A stretch of 60,037 bases of DNA. It comes from Bacillus sp. ISL-7. GTDB lineage: Bacteria; Bacillota; Bacilli; Bacillales_B; DSM-18226. The position numbers and the translations under genes are program-made. Each line of letters begins with the position of its first letter. Position 1 is the stretch's first letter. The DNA lies in contig NZ_JAGGQW010000048.1 in the NCBI RefSeq assembly GCF_018613065.1, positions 1 through 60,037 of the forward strand. Reading direction: 5' to 3'. Under the pieces are notes generated by a model. The model did not search any database and had not been told where the DNA came from. It saw only the letters and a program-made list of their open reading frames with translations. Below are positions 52,917 to 60,037 of this stretch, piece by piece.

Positions 52917-54044
52917 ATGAAGTTTGTGTTAGCGCCTGATTCATTTAAGGAAAGCATGACAGCGAAAAATGCTGCCCTTGCTATGGAGAAAGGAATCCAA
53001 AAGGTCTTCCCTGATGCGGAATGCGTAATCGTGCCAATGGCGGACGGTGGGGAAGGAACCGTTGAGTCTCTTGTTAGTATGACTAATGGAGAAATCATCA
53101 AAACTGAAGTTCTAGGACCTTTAGGAGAGAAAAGATTTGCGGAGTTTGGTCTGTTAGGGGAAGGGCAAACAGCTGTTATTGAAATGGCTACAGCGAGTGG
53201 ATTAGAATTAATCCAACCAGAAGATCGCAATCCATTAATCACAACAACATACGGTACCGGTCAGTTAATTAAATCTGCCCTAGATAAGGGTATAACCCGT
53301 ATCCTTATAGGAATTGGCGGAAGTGCAACCAATGACGGCGGCGTTGGAATGCTTCAAGCACTTGGAGTTTCATTTAAGGATAAGAACGGAGAAGAACTTG
53401 TCTTTGGCGGAGGTGCGTTGGGTCAATTACATTCCATTGATTTAAGTGGCTTAGATGACCGAATTAATCAAGTCAAAATTGATGTAGCCTGTGATGTCAC
53501 GAATCCACTAATTGGAGAAAACGGTGCATCCGCAATCTTTGGCCCGCAAAAGGGTGCAACACCTGAAATAGTCCAACTTCTTGATCAAAATTTAGCTCTT
53601 TATGCTGACTTAATCAAGCAAGAACTCGGAAAGGATATCGCATATACGGAAGGTGCAGGAGCCGCTGGTGGTCTAGGTGCAGGGTTAATGGCATTTCTAA
53701 ATGCTCATTTAAAAAAGGGCGTAGAACTTATAATCGAGTATACTGGACTTGAGGAAAGAGTTAAGGGTGCAGACTATGTTTTTACTGGCGAGGGCAGTAT
53801 TGATGGCCAAACTTTATTTGGGAAGACACCGTTTGGGGTTGCTACCATCGCACAGAAATATTCTATTCCAGTCATTGCATTTGCAGGTAGAATTGGAACT
53901 GGTATCGAGCCATTATATGATCATGGATTCACCGCAATTATTGGAATTTTAAGGGGTGTTACATCTTTAAATGAAGCACTAGAATCAGGTGAAGCAAATC
54001 TTGCTTTCACAGCAGAAAATATTTGCCGGGTATTAAAAATATAA
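52917..54044 (+). CDS. garK: Glycerate kinase, GarK/GlxK type
   Basis: A 375-residue glycerate 2-kinase of the GarK family. APDSFKESMTAKNAA, PMADGGEGTVE and GIGGSATNDGGVGML are hallmark motifs, with GAGAAGGLGAGLMAF later. It makes phosphoglycerate that enters glycolysis. ATG follows AAAGGAC. Confidence 0.93.
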   Translation: MKFVLAPDSFKESMTAKNAALAMEKGIQKVFPDAECVIVPMADGGEGTVESLVSMTNGEIIKTEVLGPLGEKRFAEFGLLGEGQTAVIEMATASGLELIQPEDRNPLITTTYGTGQLIKSALDKGITRILIGIGGSATNDGGVGMLQALGVSFKDKNGEELVFGGGALGQLHSIDLSGLDDRINQVKIDVACDVTNPLIGENGASAIFGPQKGATPEIVQLLDQNLALYADLIKQELGKDIAYTEGAGAAGGLGAGLMAFLNAHLKKGVELIIEYTGLEERVKGADYVFTGEGSIDGQTLFGKTPFGVATIAQKYSIPVIAFAGRIGTGIEPLYDHGFTAIIGILRGVTSLNEALESGEANLAFTAENICRVLKI

Positions 54045-54063
54045 TATTTATTCCAAAAAAAGT

Positions 54064-54092
54064 AGCTGTCGAGCTTTCGACAGCTTTTTTTC
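54064..54092 (+). terminator. Terminator after glycerate kinase
   Basis: AGCTGTCGA and TCGACAGCT make the stem, followed by TTTTTT. Confidence 0.8.
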
Positions 54093-54126
54093 ATATAAAT
54101 TGTTGCCTAATATAGGTATAATATTA

Positions 54127-54145
54127 TTAGTCTTACAAATAAAGA
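54127..54145 (-). promoter_or_regulatory. Inverted copy of the glucarate-operon GntR-like site
   Basis: The minus strand reads TTTATTTGTAAGACTAAT, identical over 14 bases to the site upstream of the DapA-family gene. It lies 21 bases before the GntR start, suggesting autoregulation. Confidence 0.6.
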
Positions 54146-54165
54146 TAAAAAATTCAAGGGGCGAA

Positions 54166-54855
54166 ATGATGGTTGGTTCTCCGAAAAAAATAATTGTAGA
54201 ATCCGTAAATCGAAATACCTTATCGAAGCAGGTTGTTGAAAGTATTATTAACTTATTAATTAGTGGACAATTGAAACCAGGTGATAAATTGCCGACTGAA
54301 ATGGAACTAATAGAAGTTCTAGATGTCAGCCGGCCTGTGTTACGTGAGGCTTTAAGTTCACTCGATACACTTGGTGTAATAACACGTAAAACCCGTGAAG
54401 GAACTTTTTTTAACAATAAAATCGGCAGTCATCCATTTTCAGTCATGTTAGCTCTGGCCCATGATAATTTGCCAGCAATCATAGAGGCACGGATGGCATT
54501 AGAACTAGGATTAGTGACACTTGCAGCAGAGAAAATAAGTGAGAAACAGCTTTCAAAATTAAAAGAGACGATTGATATTATCGCTAACAGCAAAGACAAT
54601 AACTATGTCGAAGCGGATAAGGAATTTCATCAAACCATTGCCTTAAGTGCAGATAATCCAATTGTCGAAGGAATGATCGATTCATTAATTATCACTTTTA
54701 AAAAAATCGATAGCGAAATTAAATATCGTGAGCGTGAGCGAACACTCAAAGAACACATAGCTATTTACGAGGCATTGGTAAAAAGGGATCCGTTTGAAGC
54801 ATTTCATCACATGTTCCTTCACCTTGATTCTGTACGACAGAAACTATTAAAATAA
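54166..54855 (+). CDS. GntR-family regulator of the glucarate operon, FCD type
   Basis: A 229-residue regulator. The N-terminal winged helix (LKPGDKLPTEMELIEVLDVSRPVLREALSSLDTLGVI) joins an FCD domain (IIEARMALELGLVTLAAEKI; DKEFHQTIALSADNPI; LKEHIAIYEAL) with the Asp/His metal-ligand pattern. ATG 54166 or 54169 follows AAGGGG; the frame extends to 54100 without a ribosome site. It lies at the end of the glucarate operon and probably represses it. Confidence 0.87.
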   Translation: MMVGSPKKIIVESVNRNTLSKQVVESIINLLISGQLKPGDKLPTEMELIEVLDVSRPVLREALSSLDTLGVITRKTREGTFFNNKIGSHPFSVMLALAHDNLPAIIEARMALELGLVTLAAEKISEKQLSKLKETIDIIANSKDNNYVEADKEFHQTIALSADNPIVEGMIDSLIITFKKIDSEIKYRERERTLKEHIAIYEALVKRDPFEAFHHMFLHLDSVRQKLLK

Positions 54856-54915
54856 TACCAACTTGTAAACCGGTGTTACGCATTTTATGTTGGAAAATTC
54901 GCAAAATAAATTTTA

Positions 54916-54935
54916 TTGAAAGCGTATGCTATAAT
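54916..54935 (+). promoter_or_regulatory. Extended -10 promoter of the proline dehydrogenase gene
   Basis: TGCTATAAT (54927-54935) is an extended -10. The half-site TGAAAGCG just upstream resembles the left arm of a cre box, but the right arm is poor. Confidence 0.4.
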
Positions 54936-54967
54936 GGTCGTAAAAACAACAGCAAGGAGAAATCGCT

Positions 54968-55951
54968 ATGTTGAAAGATATTTTTATCGGCTTATCTCAA
55001 AATCAATTTTTAAATAATACAGCTAAAAAATACGGCCTAAAATTAGGTGCACAAAGTGTTGTGGCTGGAACAAATATACCTGAAATGATTAAAAGTATTA
55101 AGGAACTGAATGCTCAGGGAATCTCTTGTACTGTTGATAACTTAGGGGAATTCGTTTTTAAAGAAGAAGAGGCGACAGCTGCGAAAGAACAAATCCTCAA
55201 AGTAATCGACGCGATTCATGAGAATAAAGTGGATGCACATATCTCCTTAAAACCAACTCAAGTAGGATTAGATATTGAATATGAATTTTGTCTAAATAAT
55301 GTAAGAGAAATCGTCGATCAAGCACATCGATACGATATTTTTGTCAATATTGATATGGAGGACTTCAAACATCTGGAGCCAACATTTAATTTATTGGACG
55401 ACCTGTCGCTGGAATATAATAATGTTGGAACCGTCATTCAATCTTATTTCCACAAAGCACAAGAATACCTTGAAAGATATAAAAACTTCCGTATTCGTCT
55501 AGTTAAAGGTGCCTACAAAGAGTCCGCAGAAATTGCCTATCAAGATAAGAAGGATATTGATGCAAACTTTATCAAGATTACCGAATGGCATCTATTAAAT
55601 GGTAAATTCACTTCAATTGCCACACATGATCATCGAATTATTAATCATGTGAAAGAATTTGTTAAGAAGCACGATATTCCGAATGAGAAATTCGAATTTC
55701 AAATGCTTTATGGGTTTAGGAAAGATATGCAGCTGCAATTAGCAAGTGAAGGCTACAATTTTTGTACCTATGTTCCTTTCGGCAATGACTGGTATGGTTA
55801 TTTTATGAGACGACTAGCTGAAAGACCACAAAACTTAAATCTTGTCGCTAAACAAGTTTTTAATAAAAAAACGAACACATTGATTGGTGTAGCAGCAGGG
55901 GCATTTCTATTAGGAAGAATGACTAAGGCGGATAAGAAAAAACGACGTTAA
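54968..55951 (+). CDS. Proline dehydrogenase
   Basis: A 327-residue FAD-dependent TIM-barrel enzyme (PRODH, PutB/FadM type) that oxidises proline to pyrroline-5-carboxylate. ISLKPTQVGLDIEYEFC, DMEDFKHLEPT, RLVKGAYKESAEIAY and YVPFGNDWYGYFMRRLAERP are family blocks. AAGGAG precedes ATG. No P5C dehydrogenase is adjacent. The tail ends in a basic, hydrophobic stretch that could touch the membrane. Confidence 0.92.
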   Translation: MLKDIFIGLSQNQFLNNTAKKYGLKLGAQSVVAGTNIPEMIKSIKELNAQGISCTVDNLGEFVFKEEEATAAKEQILKVIDAIHENKVDAHISLKPTQVGLDIEYEFCLNNVREIVDQAHRYDIFVNIDMEDFKHLEPTFNLLDDLSLEYNNVGTVIQSYFHKAQEYLERYKNFRIRLVKGAYKESAEIAYQDKKDIDANFIKITEWHLLNGKFTSIATHDHRIINHVKEFVKKHDIPNEKFEFQMLYGFRKDMQLQLASEGYNFCTYVPFGNDWYGYFMRRLAERPQNLNLVAKQVFNKKTNTLIGVAAGAFLLGRMTKADKKKRR

Positions 55952-55990
55952 TGACCTAAATTCCAACGATAACTAACTGCAATCCTTCAA

Positions 55991-56020
55991 CCTCCCATTT
56001 TAAGCAGATGGGGGGGTTTT
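55991..56020 (+). terminator. Terminator after proline dehydrogenase
   Basis: CCTCCCAT pairs with ATGGGGGG, followed by TTTTG. Confidence 0.75.
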
Positions 56021-56129
56021 GTGTGGGTTTAAATTCTGCTAAAAAAGTGCGTAAACAATGGAACCACTTATTTTTGATATGCAGTCGCCTTAGAACATCG
56101 GATTTTTTTAGGACCAAACCTCCCGAAAC

Positions 56130-56188
56130 AAAAAAAAGGCACCTAGCCTTTGTTAGTTATTTTATTAACAACAAAGGTATTAGGCACC
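56130..56188 (-). terminator. Long terminator hairpin, minus strand
   Basis: On the minus strand GGTGCCTAATACCTTTGTT pairs with AACAAAGGCTAGGTGCC, then a run of seven T. It includes the stop codon of the next gene. Confidence 0.8.
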
Positions 56189-56605
56189 AGTTTTCACTGC
56201 ATTATATGAAAAATTGCTGTCATCCCATTGGAAAATACCTTCTTGAAGCTTTATGGTGGCATCAAAAGGGCAAGTAATGGCTAAATCACCATCTGCAGGT
56301 GTTTCATATAGGCAGTTATTCTTTTGGTCCATCAATTCTTTTTTTAGACGAAGCATGTCCAGTTTTGAAGCGACACGAAGGATTTTATCAAGAGTTATCT
56401 TCTTTTCACTAATGCCATGACTGTTACAAATGCTTGTCTGAAAACTCTTGTTATACTGGATCATCATATGCAAATCATTGATACAGGCTACGCCAAAAAC
56501 TTCTTTTATTACGTCCTCATAGCGCAGCTGGGTGCCAGTTGCAAATTTAATAATATTCTTTTCAGGATTTTCTAAGAAATAAACCGTTTCAATAAAATTT
56601 TCCAT
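56180..56605 (-). CDS. Unknown 141-residue protein
   Basis: No family recognised. It begins MENFIETVYFLENPEKNIIKF; AGAAAGGG precedes ATG 56605, so the in-frame ATG at 56647 is not needed. It is a soluble, mildly charged protein with five cysteines, including AC and TCPF, and no signal peptide. Its stop lies inside a strong terminator stem. Monocistronic. Confidence 0.6.
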   Translation of the reverse strand: MENFIETVYFLENPEKNIIKFATGTQLRYEDVIKEVFGVACINDLHMMIQYNKSFQTSICNSHGISEKKITLDKILRVASKLDMLRLKKELMDQKNNCLYETPADGDLAITCPFDATIKLQEGIFQWDDSNFSYNAVKTGA

Positions 56606-56967
56606 ATAAACACCCTTTCTATATTTTAAATTCTGTTGCCGAGTCATTAAGTTGATTTTCCAATGAGTCAGTTTTTAAGAAACTTATGGCAATTTGAGTC
56701 GATTAGGAGCTACTATCTTTAGTGTTACTCACTGAAAAATCAGTAGGTTATTTTTATTATAACATATTTTGAATGTGTTTGCTGATTCAACTCGAGATAT
56801 GTAGATATTTGTCGGAAAACCTATTTTCTCACCTAATTTGGTGAGTTTTTTATTTCTACAATTATTTATATTTAGTAGAACGACTTACCAATAATAGCAT
56901 GTTGTAAACGAATAGTTTAATAAAGTAATATCGTTATATAAGTATTTTATCCTCATAGGAACGGAGA
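56606..56967. other. Intergenic region with an orphan terminator
   Basis: Mostly AT-rich. CTCACC (56828-56833) pairs with GGTGAG (56840-56845), followed by TTTTTTATTT, a plus-strand terminator with no gene before it. A short unannotated transcript is possible. Confidence 0.5.
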
Positions 56968-57213
56968 ATGATTTTGAAAAATTTAGGCGCAGGTTTTCTT
57001 GCCTTTATACTATTAATTAACGTGTTCATACCAAGTGTATCAGCCGAAAAAATAGAGCCAAAGATTAAAGTAAAACTGGTCAATTATCTTGGAAATAAAA
57101 CGGAGATAACGATAAGACCTACAGGCGATTACAACGTGGAGCAATCAACTGTCCGCTTAACTACCGGAAAGACTTATCTCGTAAACAACTCGAAAGAGTT
57201 GAACAACAAGTAA
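56968..57213 (+). pseudogene. N-terminal fragment of a SpoIID/LytB-like secreted protein
   Basis: A signal peptide (FLAFILLINVFIPSVSAEK) is followed by IKVKLVNYLGNKTEITIRPTGDYNV and VRLTTGKTYLV, the start of a SpoIID/amidase-enhancer-type domain. About 75 residues in, near 57185, the sequence changes to IS110 transposase DNA and the frame stops. The rest of the host gene is not downstream, so an insertion was followed by deletion. Confidence 0.6.
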
Positions 57214-57647
57214 AAGAAGTTCTCAACAAAATACCATTTGCAAAAAAACTACTTATGATTAAAGGAATAAGTGAAATTTCATTAGCTGGGATACTAGGTG
57301 AGTCAGGTGATCTAAGTGGATTCTCTCACGGAAACTCTCTATTACGTCATGCAGGATTACATCTAGCTGAAGCAAGTTCTGGCAAGTGGAAAGGTCAGAT
57401 TGTTATTTCGAAGCGTGGAAGGTCGAGACTACGACGTTTCCTCTACTTAGCAACCATGAGCCTTGTGATGAATAACCCTGAATTTAAAGCCCTACATTCC
57501 CATAATGTGAAGGTCAAGAAGATAAAGAAAATGAAATCAATAATGAAACTGATCGGTAAACTAGCAAGGATTTTTGTAGGAATAGCACGACGAAACGAGT
57601 CTTACTGTCCTAATAAACTACAAGAATTAATCCCTTTAGCTGCTTAG
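57185..57647 (+). pseudogene. C-terminal fragment of an IS110-family transposase
   Basis: From about 57185 the frame reads ERVEQQVKEVLNKIPFAKKL and then the IS110/IS116/IS902 C-terminal domain: IKGISEISLAGILGESGDL, NSLLRHAGLHLAEASSGKW and GRSRLRRFLYLATMSLV. The N-terminal RuvC-like DEDD domain is missing, so the protein is inactive. A plausible internal start at 57255 is a by-product. Confidence 0.82.
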
Positions 57648-58194
57648 AAATAAAACATTAGTTTATTAAATATATCAATTAAATAATAGACTTTAATTTT
57701 GAATGTTGTCTTATTCGTAGGATTTCAAATATGTACGGAGTACCAGGTTTATTCAACAAAAGGGCACTGTGACCCATCAGGTTAGCATAACTGGCCTCCA
57801 CCCCTTGGATAGGCATGACGAAGGAATGAGAGGGCAATTGACCCGTTGAGACATGGGAGGGAAAGCCTCCAGGGGCGGCGTGGAGATGTACATTATATGG
57901 TAAAATATGGAGTAGTAGCTAACTCCTTTATTTAACTATGCCTTCACGAAGCCAAATGATCTGAATTCATTCCAATTACCCGTCATTCTATTTATAGAGG
58001 TTATGAAATCCTGCGAATAAGTGAGCATTCAAGAGATATTCGTATCAAGCTGAGGGAGTTGAATAAGAATTCCTATAAAAAAATGGGGATAATGGTGCGA
58101 ATTTTTGTTAAAGTATTTTTGTTCCTATGAGATTTAACATATGATTTCATACAAATAAAGATAAAAAAACTAAATAAGAAAGGGTACGATTTTT
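57648..58194. mobile_element. Noncoding tail of the IS110 remnant
   Basis: About 550 bases without a gene. Positions 57798-57883 fold: CCACCCCTTGG faces CCAGGGGCGGCGTGG, with inner hairpins GGGCAATTGACCC (57832-57844) and GGAGGGAAAGCCTCC (57856-57870). The GC content is above the surroundings. Such folded noncoding ends next to IS110-type transposases can encode bridge RNA. The right end of the element cannot be fixed by eye. Confidence 0.5.
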
Positions 58195-58842
58195 TTGAAA
58201 AAAGAACAAAAGGCTCTATTTAAAGAAATTGAAAAAATTCAAGAAAAGGCTATGAGAGAGTTAGCTAAAGAATTTGGTTTAAAAAAAAGGTCAATCTGCT
58301 TATTTAAAAAAGTAGGAGATTTTTTTGTAGAGGGAGTCTATTCAACAAATTTTACAGATGATACTGAAATTTCAATTAGTATGAATTGTAATATAAAACC
58401 TTTTAGTTATGATGATCTATTTTGGGAAGTATTTGATATGCAGGCAAATGCAAAAGAACCTATGAGCTTAAGAGCAGTAGGAGCTTTTGTAGCTCCAATC
58501 TATACTATAAAAGAGATTAGGATTGTTGAATACAGTTTAGAGAAAATTGAAGATGATATTCGACAAACTGTAATAGGATTTATTGATACTTTCAAGACGT
58601 TTATAAATTCAATGGAAAATAATGTAGATAATTTCAATAAGTTCGTTATACAACAAACAGATTTTTACCACGAAGACCTGATGAAAATGTTAGCCTATTT
58701 ACATAGTGGAAAATACATTAGTGCATTAAATAGTGCTAATGAGTTAATAAGTAGAGGTGACACAGGGCCCCTGAAAAATGGGAATAAAGGTATTTATGAA
58801 TATATCGTAGAGTATTGCGAAAAAAAACTTAGCATTCATTAA
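58195..58842 (+). CDS. Unknown 215-residue protein
   Basis: No family recognised. TTG start after AAGAAAGGG. The N-terminus is Lys/Glu-rich and helical (EQKALFKEIEKIQEKAMRELAKEFGLKKRS), the middle appears beta-rich, and the C-terminal half is helical with Asn-rich stretches; no membrane segment. Very AT-rich compared with the catabolic clusters, and beside an IS remnant, so it may be acquired DNA. Confidence 0.6.
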   Translation: MKKEQKALFKEIEKIQEKAMRELAKEFGLKKRSICLFKKVGDFFVEGVYSTNFTDDTEISISMNCNIKPFSYDDLFWEVFDMQANAKEPMSLRAVGAFVAPIYTIKEIRIVEYSLEKIEDDIRQTVIGFIDTFKTFINSMENNVDNFNKFVIQQTDFYHEDLMKMLAYLHSGKYISALNSANELISRGDTGPLKNGNKGIYEYIVEYCEKKLSIH

Positions 58843-58878
58843 TATTTTTAATTTTCTACAATCATTTCTTATTCAGCT

Positions 58879-58894
58879 AACGGGTGCTTTACTT
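58879..58894 (+). repeat. AACGGGTGCTTTACTT repeat, copy 1
   Basis: AACGGGTGCTTTACTT is identical to positions 59998-60013. This short element is familiar from Bacillus intergenic regions. Confidence 0.6.
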
Positions 58895-59166
58895 AAAGAA
58901 ACTGAATTTCCGGACCTAAATGTGGTCTTTTTTTGCTGTTCTCTTTTTTCTAAAAGATTTTATTTTTTCAAACTTTAAGGTTAAAGTAATCATTCCATAC
59001 CAATTTTTCATTTCGCTCTTTTTTTCATTAGCTTTTGATTGCTTGATTTTGATTTTTTTAGGTATCCTTAACCCAAATTGTTTTACCGGTATGATTTACT
59101 TAATGTTTGCGTCATCATCTTAGATTTAGGCTATATTAAATCCTGATGTTGATCTTTACGATAAGA

Positions 59167-59194
59167 AAACCGCCTCGTTGAAGAGGCGGCTTAT
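59167..59194 (-). terminator. Terminator, minus strand
   Basis: On the minus strand GCCGCCTC pairs with GAGGCGG(T), followed by TTTTCTTAT, past the reductase stop at 59236. Confidence 0.75.
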
Positions 59195-59235
59195 TGAGCT
59201 ATGGTATCCGTCATAATCTGCTTTAGGAGAAAAGA

Positions 59236-59811
59236 TCATCTAACCGTTTGGTAAACGAGGGCTATGGCTCCAGAATCAAATGTCTTGTTTTCGATCAGTT
59301 TAAGATTGATCTTCTCCTTGAGACCTTGGAATAACGGCAACCCGCTGCCGATCAGGACGGGAGAAACCGTAATTTTATACTCATCTATTAAATCAAACTG
59401 CATAAGGTAGTGTGCTAACCTAGGACTGCCGAGGATGACCATATCCTTGCCTGGCTGCAGTTTGAGGTTCTTGATCTCTTCCTCGACATCTTCTTTCACC
59501 AGTCTGGAATTGTTCCATTCGACTTTCTCCAACGTCGTGGAAAAAACGATTTTGGGTGTCTTTTCGATCCACTCGGCATGATTCCGTTCATGCTGCGAAG
59601 CTGAGGGGTCAGAAGGCACAGATGTCCAGTAACTGTGCATCATCTGATAAGTCTCACGTCCCCATATGACAGTGTCGGCAGTACTCAGAATTTCTTTCGC
59701 GTGTTTCTCCAAGTCAGCATCGTATGAAACCCAGCCAATGTCCATTTCACCGTTCGGACCTTCTACAAAACCGTCAAGCGATGCGTGCAGAAATAGAACG
59801 AGTTTTCTCAT
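59236..59811 (-). CDS. RibD C-terminal / dihydrofolate-reductase-like protein
   Basis: A 191-residue protein of the RibD_C family (DHFR fold). KLVLFLHASLDGFVEGPNGEMD, DTVIWGRETYQMMHSYW and KDMVILGSPRLAHYLMQFDLIDEYKI are the conserved blocks. It is probably an NADPH-dependent reductase, but true folate or pyrimidine activity is not shown. AAAGGAG precedes ATG. It stands alone. Confidence 0.85.
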   Translation of the reverse strand: MRKLVLFLHASLDGFVEGPNGEMDIGWVSYDADLEKHAKEILSTADTVIWGRETYQMMHSYWTSVPSDPSASQHERNHAEWIEKTPKIVFSTTLEKVEWNNSRLVKEDVEEEIKNLKLQPGKDMVILGSPRLAHYLMQFDLIDEYKITVSPVLIGSGLPLFQGLKEKINLKLIENKTFDSGAIALVYQTVR

Positions 59812-59997
59812 TTTTATTCTCCTTTGTTCATGAGGGATATTTTTTCATACTTCTTTACCTCCAATGTAAGTATAACCAATTTTTTATAAATTTTGGTAAA
59901 AAAGTTCTATAAGTTACACTAATTAAAATAAAATGGGACGGTGCCAGCATCAGTCCCGTTATGTTAAAGAGAAGATTGTGAAGAACTACACTTAACA

Positions 59998-60013
59998 AAC
60001 GGGTGCTTTACTT
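59998..60013 (+). repeat. AACGGGTGCTTTACTT repeat, copy 2
   Basis: Exact second copy of the element at 58879-58894, just before the window end. Confidence 0.6.
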
Positions 60014-60037
60014 CAATTGAACTATAACCCGAATATT

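Larger units (their letters stand above)
58843..59235. other. Intergenic region with a repeat copy
   Basis: Contains the repeat copy at 58879-58894, a hydrophobic 67-codon frame without a ribosome site that I do not accept, and the terminator at 59167-59194. Confidence 0.5.

Noticed and set aside
56008..56277. 89-codon plus-strand frame
   Set aside because: It crosses the proline dehydrogenase terminator and the minus-strand terminator hairpin; no ribosome site.
58920..59123. 67-codon hydrophobic frame
   Set aside because: No ribosome site, and it begins inside a hairpin-like, T-rich stretch; hydrophobicity reflects AT richness.
1..60037. CRISPR arrays, tRNA or rRNA genes, prophage or replication origins
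   Set aside because: No regularly spaced repeats, tRNA cloverleaf, rRNA blocks, phage structural genes or DnaA-box clusters were recognised.

Overview
The window looks like chromosomal DNA from a low-GC Gram-positive bacterium of the Bacillaceae (Bacillus/Neobacillus-like). Reasons: AT-rich sequence with strong AGGAGG-type ribosome sites and frequent TTG/GTG starts; typical Bacillus proteins (TnrA, YugI/GSP13, YlbC-like CAP protein, CxxH/CxxC protein, Hpt, CysJI); CcpA-, Rex- and TnrA-type boxes; and fragments of intergenic repeats common in Bacillaceae. No rRNA, tRNA or CRISPR was seen.

Region A (about 0.2-13.3 kb) is an accessory catabolic cluster. It holds an aspartate-dehydrogenase-like enzyme, two multi-spanning permeases, a ProC-like dehydrogenase, a 28-residue peptide gene, an unknown 111-residue protein, two 2Fe-2S ferredoxins, a creatininase-family amidohydrolase, a PqqC/TenA-fold protein with a complete diiron (HDO) ligand set, an aldehyde dehydrogenase, a GlcG/DUF336 protein, a split CHR-type transporter pair and a GntR/FCD regulator. 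Ten copies of a GTATAC-centred palindrome lie in front of its transcription units, so the separate pieces look like one regulon. I read it as an undescribed oxidative pathway for a nitrogenous compound; the substrate is unknown.

Region B (about 15.9-28.3 kb) follows housekeeping-type genes (CxxH/CxxC protein, Sir2 deacylase, CAP protein). An unusual TTG-started regulator is divergent from a flavin reductase, an HpaB-type two-component monooxygenase, an FAD synthetase lacking a riboflavin kinase domain, and an M20 carbamoylase/hydantoinase-type amidase. Next come a decayed internal-deletion copy of the monooxygenase, a full branched-chain-type ABC importer (binding protein, two permeases, two ATPases), RidA and DUF1028. 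Two promoters share a TTGACA-N17-TATA core followed by the same inverted repeat. The set fits import, flavin-dependent oxygenation and hydrolysis of an N-containing compound, probably a heterocycle.

Region C (28.4-46.6 kb) is mixed: a YdeI/DUF3052-like protein, a D-2-hydroxyacid dehydrogenase, TnrA with its own TnrA box, a PatB-type C-S lyase with an amino-acid ABC transporter, a DUF2238 membrane protein, adhE with Rex boxes, a second Hpt, DinB, an ftsZ outside any division cluster, a strongly folded RNA-like element, cysJI and yugI.

Region D (46.8-54.9 kb) is a glucarate/galactarate operon: a CdaR-like regulator, a DapA-family lyase/aldolase, a GntP permease, tartronate semialdehyde reductase, glucarate dehydratase, glycerate kinase and a GntR/FCD regulator, with cre and GntR sites in the control region. 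Region E (54.9-60 kb) has proline dehydrogenase, unknown genes, a SpoIID-like fragment abutting an IS110 transposase fragment with a folded noncoding tail, and a RibD/DHFR-like reductase.
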